Origin: Mesostigma viride
Taxonomy: Eukaryota > Streptophyta > Mesostigmatophyceae > Mesostigmatales > Mesostigmataceae
Assembly (NCBI GenBank): GCA_009746045.1
Contig: RPFO01001901.1
Coordinates: forward strand, 1-62,000
Reading direction: 5' to 3'
Length of the DNA stretch: 62,000 bases
Shown here: piece by piece, positions 45,817 through 57,907 of the stretch
Position numbering within the stretch: position 1 is the stretch's first letter
Layout: each line of letters starts with the position of its first letter
Position numbers and translations under genes: made by a program
The notes under the pieces: generated by a model
What the model saw: only the letters and a program-made list of their open reading frames with translations
Told to the model about the DNA's origin: nothing
Database searches by the model: none

Positions 45817-47868
45817 AGTTAACGTTCTTAGCAAACGCAATGTGAAGGATATGGTTGCAATGCAGCAATGTGTGAATATGGTTGGAAACGGAGCTTTGTT
45901 AAAATTGGATAATGTTACAGCGCTCACACACTTGAGGCTTGTACACGCGTTTGCCAAGTCAAGGCACACACGTGAGGCGGGCTCGCAAGAGATCTGCCCA
46001 AATGGCACTGGCCTATTCTTTATATACTTGTGCACTGTGCTTGCTAGTCCTGAGCAGCCTAGGAGACCTGCTCAGTAATAACACTCCCGGTACAGTATTC
46101 ACTACCTGTACAGCGCCCAGTTCCTATACAGTAGGTCTGCCATACAGGCACAGTGACCACATCTGAGCACAGTCCACAGTGACTATTGCATCTGCACCTA
46201 GAAGTCCAGGACTAAGCCTGCGGTACCTACCAACAGACCACAGGTTAACCCATAGTCCGGGAATGGGTTTTTGGCATTTTTAGACCCCTGAAAATGGAAA
46301 AAATCATAACTCATAGGCCACAACTCCAAATACCCCCAACCAAGGTGCTAGGAGTATCTACACTTCAAGGGCTTTCAGAAAATGCAATAATATCCCGAGT
46401 CCATTCAGTGCTTTGCAAGATATTTACTGCCAAAGTTGGACAAAAGACGATCATTTTCAGGCAAGGGAAATCCCCTTAGTAGTTTACCCCTGCAGGGAGG
46501 GTTCTAAAAAATTATTCTGGGGTTGGACAATGTCAGTAGATAGTGCCACCATGCTTTCCTTGGGTCAGACCGCACGGATAGCCCATCTGACCTATATAAT
46601 GCGCTCACTTACGTGTGTGGGTTACGCGCGCGTAAGCAGCCATCCATGAAATGCCACACACTTATGCATTGTATACAGCCACATAGGACTGTAAAAAGTG
46701 CTGGGAAACAAAGAAGTGCTAAACCAGCACTAACGGAATGGCATCCTCCAAAGAAACACCACAAACTGAGCAGATTTGGGGCTAATAGCACTCATACAGC
46801 AGGCATGGAAACCTGCTGCAAGAGGCACTGATACACTCGTGTAAAATGGATGTATAAACGACAGATTCCCGTGCAAACGACATGCAAACACGTTGCCGTA
46901 CCTGGCTTGATCACGACCTTTCCGGGTTCTGCTGGCCGGGACCCTCATATCTCACACTGGCTAATGCTTTCCAGGCATAGGCCGCCATAGCCGCATAATG
47001 CATGCATCCGACATGATTACCAGGTTGATGTTCTGTGCAAAGATGACCTATAAACGCATCCGAATTCACAGGGACGCTGCTGCGGATGTCCCGTACCAAA
47101 CCTGGGTGCTCGGGCTGGCGCAGACTGCCGGGCCATAAGAAGAAAATCGAAATATGGCATGCCATTACTCATCTGGTACTGACGACCAAGAAAGCAGTAA
47201 TGTCCTACCTGTATTTTACCAATGCTATACATCTGGCCACCCCTGACCTACGAAAATCACGCATCATCATTCTGAGCAACATTCTGAACCATTACAAGCC
47301 GCGAGACGCAAAATTTCCTTGATAACGGCACGCTAGCAGCCATATCTCGTTACGCGCGCGCGCGAGTGAAAATTTCCCGCCAAAGTCACGTGATACTGTC
47401 TCAATACACGTTGTATTTACCAGGCTATGGCGAATATTACCCCCAAACCTATGCATCACCTTCGTCCTTAAGTGTTCCCAGACCCACCGGACCACTGACA
47501 TCCGTCACAGGTGGCGCGGCGCTCCCGGAATTGAGCGCCGCGCCACCGGGGGTCAAACAGGGCGATATATCGCCCTGTTTCCGGACTATGGGTTAAGTTT
47601 CCTATTTCCTGCGTACGAGGTATTAATCCAATACCGTCGTAGGTACAGCACCTAATTCCTGTCAGCCCAGGAATTACTGTCGACCCCATATGTCGTCGGC
47701 AAATATTCACGTCCGACTTAGAAGAACAGCCGGCTCGCGCTCGCGCGCGACCGGGAAGTCGGAACGCCATAACTTTCTTGATACTTGTCGGAATGAACTC
47801 GTTCCGGTGCCGCTGGAATCGCAGAGAAATGCCGAATCAGGATCACGCCAATGCGCTTGGCGTTAACT
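45817..47868 (-). repeat. E2 5' LTR, interrupted
   Basis: About 704 bp of LTR in two parts (45817-46248 and 47593-47868). Extra bases near 46160 (TCT) and 46228 (TACC repeated) are absent from the other LTRs. Confidence 0.92.
46249..47592. mobile_element. TTAA-flanked element in the E2 LTR
   Basis: 1344 bp, ends CCCATAGTCCGG and CCGGACTATGGG, flanked by TTAA (46245-46248 and 47593-47596). The three other LTRs have the empty site (for example 8216-8219). Near the right end are a 14-bp stem (47510-47523 with 47534-47547) and a perfect 26-bp palindrome (47555-47580). No transposase seen. Confidence 0.88.
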
Positions 47869-48014
47869 AGTACCCCCAACAAGTGGTGGTATGAATGTCC
47901 AAACATCATATTTATGGTACCCAATCATCACTAGATGGTTCCCATGTGCATTGGAACTGATACTCACTAAAGTCTGTTTTTCAGGCTTTTGGACAGGCGA
48001 GTCCCCTTAATTAA

Positions 48015-50488
48015 GGGGACGTGGCGCGCCGAATATTTTCCGCGCCAAAAAATTCGCGGTACCGTCCGTACGGTGTATAATGTGTGCCCGGACCGCTCAA
48101 CCCTCGCGGAAGTGGCCATGGCGGCATGCCTTTATGCAATATTAATCGATATGGCACGTAAACAGCTAGAAAAAATGATTGGATTTCGCAGAAGATTAGT
48201 TGATGACCTCATTTCGTGGCGGAAAGTTTACGGTTTGCAATATCGCTAATTTCTCGAACGGCTACGGGCGCGGGGGTCCAGGATATAATTTCTCTTGCGG
48301 ATCATGAAATTTAATGCAGGTTTACGGCAGCTATTGTGAGGCAACGTAGGCTCTAAAGAGCGATTATGAAGCTAACTTAATGGCACTACATTTCGCCGCC
48401 TAGGACACCTTTTTTAGCGGGGAATGTGGGTCGGTCAAGTAGGGGAAAACGGTGGCAGGTCTCCGAGCGTCAGATACTTGGAAATTTCGTTACGTTCGTA
48501 TCGAGAGTAGATTTCTGACAATTTTCCTCGTTCGGACAGAGCCACAGTGAATATCAGCATCCGTCCAGTACCAAAGCATGGACCTAGCAGAAATTCCGTC
48601 AGACATCTCGGAAGTAGCAATTTTTAGTATCGAGCGCACTTGCGCTAGTGTTCAGTACGAATTCGGCCTCCGTCAGGTCAGCAAGCGGCGTGGGAATATA
48701 CTGAACTGAACAAAACGGTGGACTGTACTAAGAAATTCGTACTCAAATTTCGTCATCGGAATCGGAGGGAAATCTTCGACCAAGGACTAGAGATTTCATC
48801 AAATTTTCAGAACTGGCCAATTGATGCCAAATGGCGCGATTCTAGATAACAAGTGTTGCTTTACTGGTATCCGACGGTGCCGAACTTCGAAATTGAATTT
48901 GTAACCCCCGCCGTATTGACGGAACCACATTCTCGCATAAATTGGGTTTCCGCGGTGGCGAAATGTAGTGGGTGTTGTCGAGTTTGTGCCGAAGCTTCCC
49001 GGTTTCTTTTACATTTCCGGCATTCAAGGTAAGAACCTCCGCAGGCCTGCGCATGTCGCCTTCGACGTATTCACGGAAGGCGCACCTTCCTTGTTCGCCT
49101 GATCAATGGATGATGTCTTTTATTGTTCGAGCTTGCGTGCCAGTTTATGCATGAAACATTTCCACGCAGGCAGGTGCATTAACGTCGGCCTTTCGCCTTT
49201 TTTTCGGGCAGTTTCCCTGCAGGAAGCGCTCCATTTCTTTCGGTTGCATCGTCAGATTCCTAGCTATTTCGTACAATTTCGTGTAGTTTGTGGCTGGCAT
49301 GCTAAATGCGCCGAGGTCAAGTTGTTGGTAATGTGTTGACATTTGTTTTCCATAATCCTTTGGACGTGAGCTTGCTCAGACGCTTTGTTATGTGCCGGAT
49401 CTGACACGCCTGTTTTAGAACGACATCCGGCATGTGCCTAGAGGCTAACAAGCTGGCATCAGCTTCTTAGCAAATTGCCCTATTGGAAAGGAAGGTGAGA
49501 GTGGTTCTTTTGCTGGCCATACTGCACGAGTGGCATTGCATTAGATAGGTGTTTCCATTGCTTTCCTTGAGCTACAACCATTAAGACTTCCCTGCTATGT
49601 GTGCAGCAAGGCAAGCTGGATAGGATGTGAATGCTTGGCAGACAACATGTATGATTTGCTGCCAAGTTTGCAGGCTGCAGTTGCCTCTATTGCTTGGGCA
49701 GTCTTTCTAAGGTTTTTACACGTATACTTGCTGAGATCTTGGCATAAATTTACATGGTAACCTTGGGCTGAGCTTAGTGTATGCTCTCTTGGTGCGTGTA
49801 TGCCTAGCGATGGTGTTGCTATGCGCACGCTGGCAAGGCTGGCCATGCTGAGGGCAGGGGAGGGCAGATGAGGTGCCTAGCCTTTTCTTATGTTGTGTGA
49901 TCGAGTTGGGCATGTTTTTTGGCTTCTTGGATGGAAAACATGATGTCTAGGTGGCCTTATACACAGAAAAACCTCATTTAGCGTATGTTCAGGTTTTAGC
50001 ACGCAAAACCTTATAACTTGAGCTAGACTTGTCGGAATGACCTGGGACTTGGACCACTGCTGTCCCCCTGTTAGCCGGATTTTCGCTTGATTTTGTGGCC
50101 TTATCTGAAGTGTTTATGATATGTTTATTCCCAATGTCCGGTAAAAAAAGACCTGTTTTGCGGGAAAATTAATAACTGTTCAAGGTTTTGCCATTTCCAT
50201 GATGTAAATAGCTCAGCAAGCTACACACTCAGGGAACTACAAATGGTTGATTTTTGGTTGCCAACAAATGTGTGCATTGGCTGGGGCATACCCAGCCCTA
50301 ATTAGCGTCTTTTTCTATTTATAGCGCAATATTGGCGTATACTTGGGGGTAGTACCCCCAACAAGTGCATGGACAACTCACAAGAGATGTTATTTAGTGC
50401 CCGCAATCATATTTCAGCATTATGCAAATGAATTTCAAGTGTTATTACCTTAGTTCAATTTTTAAGGGTTTTGGGGTGCCACCTCCCC
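48015..50488. mobile_element. TTAA-flanked element Y
   Basis: 2474 bp, abutting X at TTAATTAA. Left end GGGGACGTGGC, right end GCCACCTCCCC, then TTAA at 50489-50492. It shares scattered blocks with X throughout (GGAAGTGGCCATGGCG, GCGGGAAAA(A/T)T(A/C)AATAACT, GGGGGTAGTACCCCC). Short frames only. Confidence 0.78.
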
Positions 50489-50519
50489 TTAAATAAGTAC
50501 CCACGTGCCTTGAACGGCT

Positions 50520-50775
50520 GCAGGACAAACAAACAAACAAAAGGTTTTAATTAAATAATAAAAACCCGGGACTCTAACTGGCTCCCCAACAAACAATCCA
50601 GGGTTATTCGTAATGCAAATACGGCAAAAATTGACCCATAATAACAAACTTCCAATGCGGACGGTGTATATAAAGCGCCGGACTACGCCGCCGCGGGTAT
50701 ACTCCTTGCGGACATTAAAGACTGTCTCGTTGCGTATGGTCCAGATCGCGTATAGCATAGTAGTGCGTAGCCATA
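50520..50775 (-). mobile_element. L1-type LINE fragment with (TTTG) tail
   Basis: Encodes MLYAIWTIRNETVF near 50758-50717, matching 51453-51412, then diverges into a short 3' region ending in TTTG repeats (minus strand). It abuts the LINE-A tail. Confidence 0.6.
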
Positions 50776-51029
50776 AACTAAATTACATTAAATTATAACA
50801 TGCCTCCGTTGGGAGATCATGTACTAAGCACATATTCCTTGCTGGATGGGTGGAGGTGGGGCAAAGCCGCGAAACCGAACTAACCTAACTCTAAGCTATC
50901 TAGTCTAGAAAATCCTACCTACACTACAGGCTGGTTAGGCTATAGTGACCCTTTTAGTGTCAGCATGATTTCCTGGACTATAGTGACCGAATCTCGAGAT
51001 TCTGAAAACACATCTCCTAGGCAGTTTTT

Positions 51030-52402
51030 TTTCCGGGTAAATGGGTATTTTTATTAACCAATAGGAATATCATTAGGTTAAGAGGTACCACGTATCGACC
51101 AGCTGGTTACCCTCTGAGGGTAGTGTGATAGGTGAAAGGTTTAGAAAGGAGCATTGTGTGACCAGGGGAGCCAAGTGACGCGCGTAAGGTCACCGTGAGG
51201 AATGCAAGTAAACACCCTGTTGCGTCCCAGGAGAGCATGGAAGAGCTCCAAGGGGCTGGGCCTGTCATTGTTGGGGCCGGGGTCCCACACCTTGTATTGT
51301 TCTTGCGCCAAGAGCCAAGCGCGACGCATTGCTGAGTTCCAGAGGAAGATAAACCGCCTCACCACGGCGGCTTTGGTGTATTCGTGCCGCACTTTGAAAA
51401 CCGTCTCGTTCCGGATAGTCCAGATCGCGTATAGCATATTAGTTCGGAGCCATACCCAGGCTAGTTGACTGTCGGATAGCTCCTCCCCGGGGGTCCCCGC
51501 CATACCGAATATGATACAACGCACGGATAGCGTTAGTGTGGAATGTGGTAGCGCGGTCCATGCGGACCATACGTTAAACAACCATTGCCACACCCCACTC
51601 ACTTGGCAGTAGAGAAAGCGGTGCTCAATTGTTTCCGAAGGGAAGGTGCACAGGCATGTCGCATCGTGGTGAAACCGGCTGCTGAGGGTCGCGTTTACCC
51701 CGATGGCTCTGTGCAGTAAAAGATGTTGAATGTCGGTCGCTCTGCGGTCCACCAAAGGGTGATCGACCGCCAGGGTGATAAGTTTAATCCAACTATATCC
51801 AGGCCATTGAAAGCCCCATCGTGGGCGGCCAGGGTGGAGCTTATGGTTCTCGTGCAATAAAATGTCATAACCCCATTCTGCCGTGTACTCGTAAAGACAT
51901 TTGCTGATCCTACTAAACATCCCCTTGGTCAGGGTCCAGCCAAATTCCAGGGGGTCCAATGGTAAAGTATCCAATCTCGTATTGCCTACGTGTAACCAAG
52001 TGATGGCCTCTGCCGGGGTCGTGGGGTCCGGCTGGAACATGCAGGACCTTGATACTAACCACGGGACCATCCGGATACGGTGACATTGGTGGGCTGGAAG
52101 ACAGACACATAATGTCGCCAACTGATTGAGGCAACCATTGTGGCCTGGAAGGGTGTCGGCCACTTGGACTTGAATTCCGGCCGGAGGCAACACTCCCCGG
52201 ACCAGACCTTTGCATGTGGATGTGATCCCATCTGGGTAAAAACTGATCCAATCACCCGGTTGGAGGGCCTTGCGTGGGGCCATCATCAGAGCATGCCATG
52301 TAGCTGGGATGGCCTGGATGAGGGTGTTCCAAGCGTGTAGCGATGGCATGTTTTGCACCCAAGCATTAACTTCAGTGTATGCCCGTAACCGATATCTGTT
52401 TT
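51030..52402 (-). mobile_element. 5'-truncated L1-type LINE insertion
   Basis: Flanked by the 15-bp duplication TCCTAGGCAGTTTTT (51015-51029 and 52403-52417). In minus orientation an A-run at the 3' end merges with the duplication. It sits inside the TA-flanked element. Confidence 0.85.
51141..52402 (-). CDS. L1 ORF2 C-terminus with RT zinc-binding region
   Basis: Open frame of more than 400 residues, truncated at its 5' end by the insertion. It contains the post-RT zinc-binding motif CLCTFPSETIEHRFLYC followed by LRTNMLYAIWTIRNETVF and the terminal VWDPGPNNDRPSPLELFH block shared with 33706-33906. The RT palm itself is missing, so it has no catalytic role. The uninterrupted frame suggests a recent insertion. 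Confidence 0.75.
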
Positions 52403-53037
52403 TCCTAGGCAGTTTTTCATGACGGATGCAACTGCTGAAGGGGCTGTCAGAAAAAATTATATCTACTAGTAGTTGTAGCAGCTTTGACTCAACAAATCAG
52501 ATTTCTGCAAGGAACATACGGATTTCTACCTGACAAGCCGGTATATTTTGCGGCCGCCCTCTCAGCAGTTGAATCTGGCATGAAAAACTGCTTGGCAAAA
52601 GTGGTCTCGGATCCTTGAGATTCCAAGTAGATTGTTCAGGAAGTCAACTTATGTCGAGCTTTAGTTCATTGGCTGTAACTGCCAGATATATCTTTTCTTT
52701 GTGAATAACTGCCAGATTCATGGGAATCTTGTCCTTGTCCCGCAGGAACTTATTTCTTATTTCTGATTTCTGATTTGATGAATATTTTTGCAGTTTTTTT
52801 TTACCTGCCACACTATTGGCTGGAGCTGTGGGCTTGTCTCCATGTTAACTTAAGCAGGGGAAACACAATATGCTTGTTTAGCCCTAGTTTGGTCAGCAAA
52901 AGTGGCATTTTCTCAACGTAGATGTTTTAAAAATATTTTCCCACGAATTTTGATATATTTTGCGGTATTTTTGGAAAAGTATTTCAAAAGTTAAGGCCAC
53001 CTGACACAATTTTGACCCTTTTGGCCTAACCAGCCTG

Positions 53038-53400
53038 TACTCAGCAAAACGCCCCTTCCTCTTGGGGGGCGCTGGCTTGCCCACAGGGGCTGGCGTGTGA
53101 GCCTAGACAATCTTCTGCCACCGCTTCTTGTTCTGCATGGCAGTCCAAAGCAGGGACGGAGAGGGAGTGGATGCCGGCGGTGTTCAAACTGAGCTGGGAC
53201 CACGAGGTCGGCCGGCAACATCTGGATGTAGTTCATGGCAGGGTTACCTAGCTTCCTGGGAATGTCCTTGGGGCCAGGCCAGGTCAGGATGTGCCGCCCT
53301 GGTTGGCCAAGCCGCTGGGGGCCGGCCAGACCAAGGGCGGTGTCGACCTGGCTGGTGCGAGCAAGATGGGCCTACAAATGCTATCCTACGCGCTGCCTAA
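53038..53400 (-). pseudogene. LINE-A ORF2 C-terminal part
   Basis: Matches 61795-62000 and 32562-32770. The frame is broken by small indels. It ends upstream at the CTAA-flanked insertion. Confidence 0.7.
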
Positions 53401-55496
53401 CCCTTAAATGGTTCTCGCGCCTATTTCTTACTAGGCGCGAGTTCAACTCGAGCCTACGAATAGGCGCGAGATGGGAAGCGGCGCGGCGCGAATGCCAGTA
53501 GACATTTCCGTGATATTTTTAGGTCTGCTGCTACAGTAGAGCTAGATGTACTCTACGCCCTGATACCGGACATCACTATGTTCAGACCAAGTTTACAGGG
53601 ACTAATTAAGGACCAAAGTACAGGGGGTACCCAGGTCCACCGGGACGAAAGTGAATGTAAAATAATTACGTACATGCAAATTCGAGGCTATGGCGGTGCA
53701 GAAAACTGATTGGTGTAGGAGCATCAATGCATGGATTCGTTCCAAATTTTGTAGGCATGATTTATGCGTTATAAAGATGCTGTAGCCGCAGTCGCGCAAC
53801 ATTTACTGAGGTGCGCAATCATCTCGGTCTGGGTTTTACTGCGTCAACGCTTGTTTATTATGACGGGAGTGACAATGAAGCTAGCACTTGTTATCGGCGG
53901 CTTTATAATTGAATATTTCGAATCGACTAACTTTTTTACGATGTATTTCGAATATTTCATTAGTGTCGTGGGCCAGGAAAGTCTTAACGCATCGGCCCTG
54001 TCGTCAGCTTGCTAGCTGTCCTTGAGCCTTTTTTTTGCGGTTTCGACCTGGCGCAGTTTAGTGTCCCTGCGGTTACCTTCGACAAGGTAAAGTCGTCGTA
54101 TCATTCGGTAAGTAATCTCGGACTCATTGTTGAAGGTTTGGGATGTCAAAGTTGCTTCGTTACTACTTTTCTGTAATGGTTTGTGGTGGTGGTTGCGCAC
54201 AGCCATTACGGTCAGATTTTCATCAGTTTTGTTAATGATTGGCTGCGTCTGCACCATATATACTAGACTAATGATTGGTGTTACATGTAAATAAGTTCTG
54301 TATGGCATCATGATGGTTTCTATAGCCTAAATCCTTAAGAATAGATGGTATCTTGGCCAGTTTTTTGTTAGCCTTTTAGCTTTGTTAGTATTGCTGTTGT
54401 GCAGTCACCCCATCTGTCTTCATGTAACACCTGTGGAGGTCCCAGTGCCCTGCTTGCATTCAAAAGAAGGTCCATGAATTGTCTCTGTGTCATTTCATCT
54501 CAGGCAAGCATATGGAGGTCATTTATTATGTTGTGGATGCATGGGCTACGTAGCCCCTTGCACACGTGCATTTGGGCCTTGGCACAGTGGTATACTTGCT
54601 AGTAGAGCTTGGTAGCCACCACATGGTGACATTTTCTTTAGAACAACATGAAGCATAGTTTAAGCTGTGTGTTAGTGATCATTTTGAGCATTACCCGGCC
54701 ATTCAAAAGCACCATTGTGCACGCCTCATACCATTGTAATGCCACTTAGTGCCGCATGTCGCCCCGTAGCCAGTTAACAGCTGAAATGATGAAGCCCAGC
54801 ATATAAGGAGCTCCAGTTAGCATTTCCAATGATCTAGGCTTACTTTTACTTATTTAGTCTAGCACTGACATGTGAGAAAAACTGTGCATGTGGTAGGCTT
54901 GTGTGGTGGGTAGTCATTGGCCTTACCATGCCATGATACGCGCGAATGTGACTGTGCATTGGCATGGCTACCTATGTTTAATCGCTGTTATGGATGTTCT
55001 GCATGCTGGAATGGATGAAATAATGCATGTTTGATCATTTATGATGTTTTATGATGCTACGGAGTGAGGCGCCTGCCTTGTAATGCTAGCAAATGTCACC
55101 AGCCAAACTGGCACCTATTTGTAGGCGCGAGTTATTTTTAGATAGTGCATCTGGGTCCCTGGGACAACCTGTGATGTCAGTGTTCAGAAGCCATGCCTGG
55201 CTACCCAAGCAACTGCCTTTAAAATGTCGGAAGCAACGGAACTGTTTTCAGGTGTAATAATGCATTATACATGAGTGTTTTTCTCGCACTCGCGCACCCC
55301 CCTGAGGGTGGTGCTATATTTAGCACCCATAGGACATTGCAACATGACCAATGACATGACCCCCATGTAAGTCCCTATATGTGTGTGCTTTGGTCCCAGT
55401 ATGGACACGAAATTGCTTTTAGGTTAGGTTGTGGACATTACCATGCAAGGTGCAACTGGAGCCTATTTTTAGGCGCGAGTTGGACACCATTTAAGC
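53401..55496. mobile_element. CTAA/TTAG-flanked element in LINE-A
   Basis: 2096 bp, ends CCCTTAAATGG and CCATTTAAGC, flanked by CTAA (53397-53400, 55497-55500). LINE copy 3 has the empty site (TTAG, 61778-61781). TAGGCGCGAGTT is repeated inside both ends (near 53437, 53461, 55126, 55470). TIRs resemble the element at 39409. Non-coding. Confidence 0.78.
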
Positions 55497-56317
55497 CTAA
55501 TCTCGTCCGAAATACGAGGCATTATTACCCTGATACAAAAACTCTAAGGACCGATGCTTGGAAAACCCTACATTCAGGACCTGTCCGAGCATCCTGTAAA
55601 CCGTGCCGTCGAACTTAGCCGCCAGTGTGTCCGTGAGTGTCCACGCCTCGGCGCCATACGTGAGCACCGTGAGGACGACGAGGACCTTGAAGAGCATGCG
55701 CTTGCGGTGCTCGCCCAGGCCCTTCGAGCGCCAGTAGGTGTTGAGCGAACGGAGCCTGGCCCAGGCCAGGCTGATGCGGATGTCCACATCGTCGGCGGTG
55801 TCAGGGAGCATGCTCCCCAACAGTTTTAAGCGGTCACGGAACGGGACCTCCGTTCCGTCGAGGAGCAGTCGCAGCAGCGGTGGGCGACTGGAGGCCCCAA
55901 TCACCATCATGCCTCGGTTTTGACACTAATCTCCAACGTACCCCACCGCCCTCGCCTCCAACTAAGCCCAGACAGTCCAGCCAGGTCTGAATGTGCTCGG
56001 GGCGTGCCATAAGGGTGGTGTCGTCCGCATAAATCTGAGGTCGGCCAGGCGGTAGCCAGTGCCAACCCCGGCCGCCGTGCTCGCGCTCGATCGTTAAGGA
56101 TGTCCAAGCCGGGCTCGAACCCCTAAAGCGCACGCGCCCGGCAGTAAAGCGCGCACGTGCCCGGCGCATGACATGATCCACGACAATAATGAGTAGATAT
56201 GGGGACAGGACACAAACTTGCCACACCCCGCACGTGGTGAAGGGGGAATGGTGGGGTGCATGGTGCCTTCCGCAGTCCGCACTATACTGCCTGTGAGCCC
56301 TCATATACAGGTGACCA
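55497..56317 (-). pseudogene. LINE-A reverse transcriptase, 3' part
   Basis: Minus strand: motif B region (SPYLLIIVVDHVMRRARARF), motif C YADD (QIYADDTTLMARPEHIQ), then the thumb (RLKLLGSMLPDTADDVDIRI, YGAEAWTLTDTLAAKF). The frame shifts at least once between motif C and the thumb near 55910. Homologous to 61000-61790. Confidence 0.8.
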
Positions 56318-56987
56318 ATGGCAGCAATTGGCGCGGATGCCAAGGCCTGCCAGGCTCGCAACCAAGGCAAGGACATGTGGTACCACCTCGACCGGCTCGG
56401 CGGCCGGCGGCAGCGCACCCCGGTGGAGCACACGGGGGACGGCACGGCGCCGGTCAGCCTTGACCGCTGGTTGGCCCACAATGTTTCCTTGACCGGTGGG
56501 GCTCGCGCCCCCCCCCCGCCGCTGCACCCCGAGACGGCCGCCCGCCTCGGGGTTGCGGGACCCCCGCCGCCGCCAGCGCCCCCCTCCTCGGCCGCGGACT
56601 ACCAGGTCCCCGCCTTGCAGGAGGGCTGCCTTGCCACTGACGACGTCGTCCACCCCTTCACTTTGAAGGAATTGGACGGCGCCCTTGCTCGCCTGCGGTA
56701 CGATGCGGCGGTCCGTGCCGACCACCTTTCTGCTGAGCTGCTGAAGACTCCTGATCCGGCGGTTAGGGATCTTTTGCTGGCGTTCTGCAACCGTGTCCTG
56801 CTTTCTGCCGAGCCTCCGCCTGCTGAGTGGCAGACGGCAATCCGCGTCATGCTGTACAAGAAGGGCTCTGCTGCTGACCCCGGTAACTATCGGGGTGTCT
56901 GGCAGCCTCCAGAGCGCCGCGCTGAAGGTCTTCATGCGCATGAGCATGCTGCACAGGCTCCGCGCCGCGCTGGACCCACACCTGCAC
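56318..56987 (+). pseudogene. LINE-A ORF2, RT N-terminal part, inverted
   Basis: Plus strand: linker with Pro runs, then FTLKELDGALARLRYDAAVRADHLSAEL-type sequence, PPAEWQTAIRVMLYKKGSA and GNYRGV, the fingers that normally precede the part at 56317-55497. A frameshift near 56900 moves the reading to SLQSAALKVFMRM. The intervening RT motif A region is absent at the inversion joint. Confidence 0.8.
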
Positions 56988-57845
56988 ATCAATCCGAAAA
57001 CCCATTTTCTTCCCCTGGAAAATATTTGGAGATTGAATAATGGTCAGTTTGACCTCACATTTGGCACCAAGGTTCCTTATCAGATATCTTATGATGCCAT
57101 GTGGTCAAAAAAAATTTTGGGAGTTGGCAGCATGGTAACATGGTGACATTTGCTAGCAAAAAATACCGTATTTTCAGCACTTTCTGGCATGTATGCATAT
57201 ATAATGACATCAAATGAACTCAGTTGGGCCTGGAACTTTGCACATGTTCTAAACACATCCCATGCAGCATGCCCACAAAGTTTCAGGCTGGTTGGATGAC
57301 AAATTGGTGACAAATGCTAGCATAAATACCCAAAAAATGCAGTTTTTCATGGTTTTATCACACATATGCATACATAATGACACCAAATGAACTCAGTTGG
57401 GCCTGGAACTTTGCACATGTTCTAAACACATCCCATGCAGCATGCCCACAAAGTTTCAGGCTGGTTGGATGACAAATTGGTGACAAATGCTAGCATAAAT
57501 ACCCAAAAAAAGCAGTTTTTCATGGTTTTCCAAGGGTTCCAACACATGGGTGCCTATATCAATGAACTCAGTTAAGCCTAGAACTTTGCACAGCTCATAA
57601 AAACATCTATGTTAACTGCCCACAAGAAATTCAGACTGTTTGCATGACCAATGGTGACAGATGCTAGCAACATTGCACAAAAAATGCAGTTCCTAGTAAT
57701 TGTTTTTCAAGGGTTTCATCCCATAGTTGCAAGTCAACCATTCCAGTTTGGGATATATAGTCAGGTTCCCAACAACACATCTTGATGATATATTATGTGA
57801 TATTGCAGGAAGGCAGACTTAGGGGCACACGCCCATGATACAACG
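56988..57845 (+). repeat. satellite-bearing dispersed repeat, right copy
   Basis: Inverted relative to 2570-3617. Tandem units of 173-175 bp (CAGTTGGGCC at 57221 and 57394, a diverged third at 57569). Both outer flanks match the left copy, including a hairpin-like GGGCACACGCCC near the 57830 end. Confidence 0.8.
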
Positions 57846-57907
57846 TCAACATGTACATCAACAACACACACGTAACTTAGCTAATCATCATAATAAAAAG
57901 CACACCT

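Larger units (their letters stand above)
36772..47868 (-). mobile_element. copia-type LTR retrotransposon E2 (11.1 kb with nested insertions)
   Basis: Second copy of the E1 family, with LTRs 36772-37471 and 45817-47868 and duplication AGTAC at 36767-36771 and 47869-47873. The related element Y has the empty site, with one AGTAC at 50351-50355. Gag has a one-base deletion, pol is split by a TTAA element (39409-41106) and the 5' LTR by another (46249-47592). LTRs differ at several sites, so E2 inserted earlier than E1. Confidence 0.93.
34994..48006. mobile_element. TTAA-flanked element X, interrupted by copia E2
   Basis: Ends are GGGGACTCG and its inverse, flanked by TTAA at 34990-34993 and 48007-48010. 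Without E2 it is about 1.9 kb and matches Y along its length (for example GAATATTTTCCGCGCC near the left end and TAGCGTCTTTTTCTATTT near 36720). TTAA duplication with G/C-rich TIRs is typical of the piggyBac superfamily. No transposase was seen. Confidence 0.8.
50927..53037. mobile_element. TA-flanked TIR element in LINE-A
   Basis: Ends CAGGCTGGTTAGGC and its exact inverse, flanked by TA (50925-50926, 53038-53039). The uninterrupted LINE at 32757-32764 has one TA there. Without the nested L1 it is about 0.7 kb and non-coding, so it is a Tc1/mariner-type MITE candidate. Confidence 0.78.
50776..56987 (-). mobile_element. LINE-A copy 2, twice interrupted, 5' end inverted
   Basis: Minus-strand 3' part: 3' UTR and tail at 50776-50926, C-terminal coding sequence at 53038-53400, RT at 55497-56317. 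Interruptions: a TA-flanked TIR element (50927-53037) and a TTAA/CTAA-flanked element (53401-55496). The segment 56318-56987 is the upstream part of the same ORF2 on the opposite strand. Confidence 0.82.
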
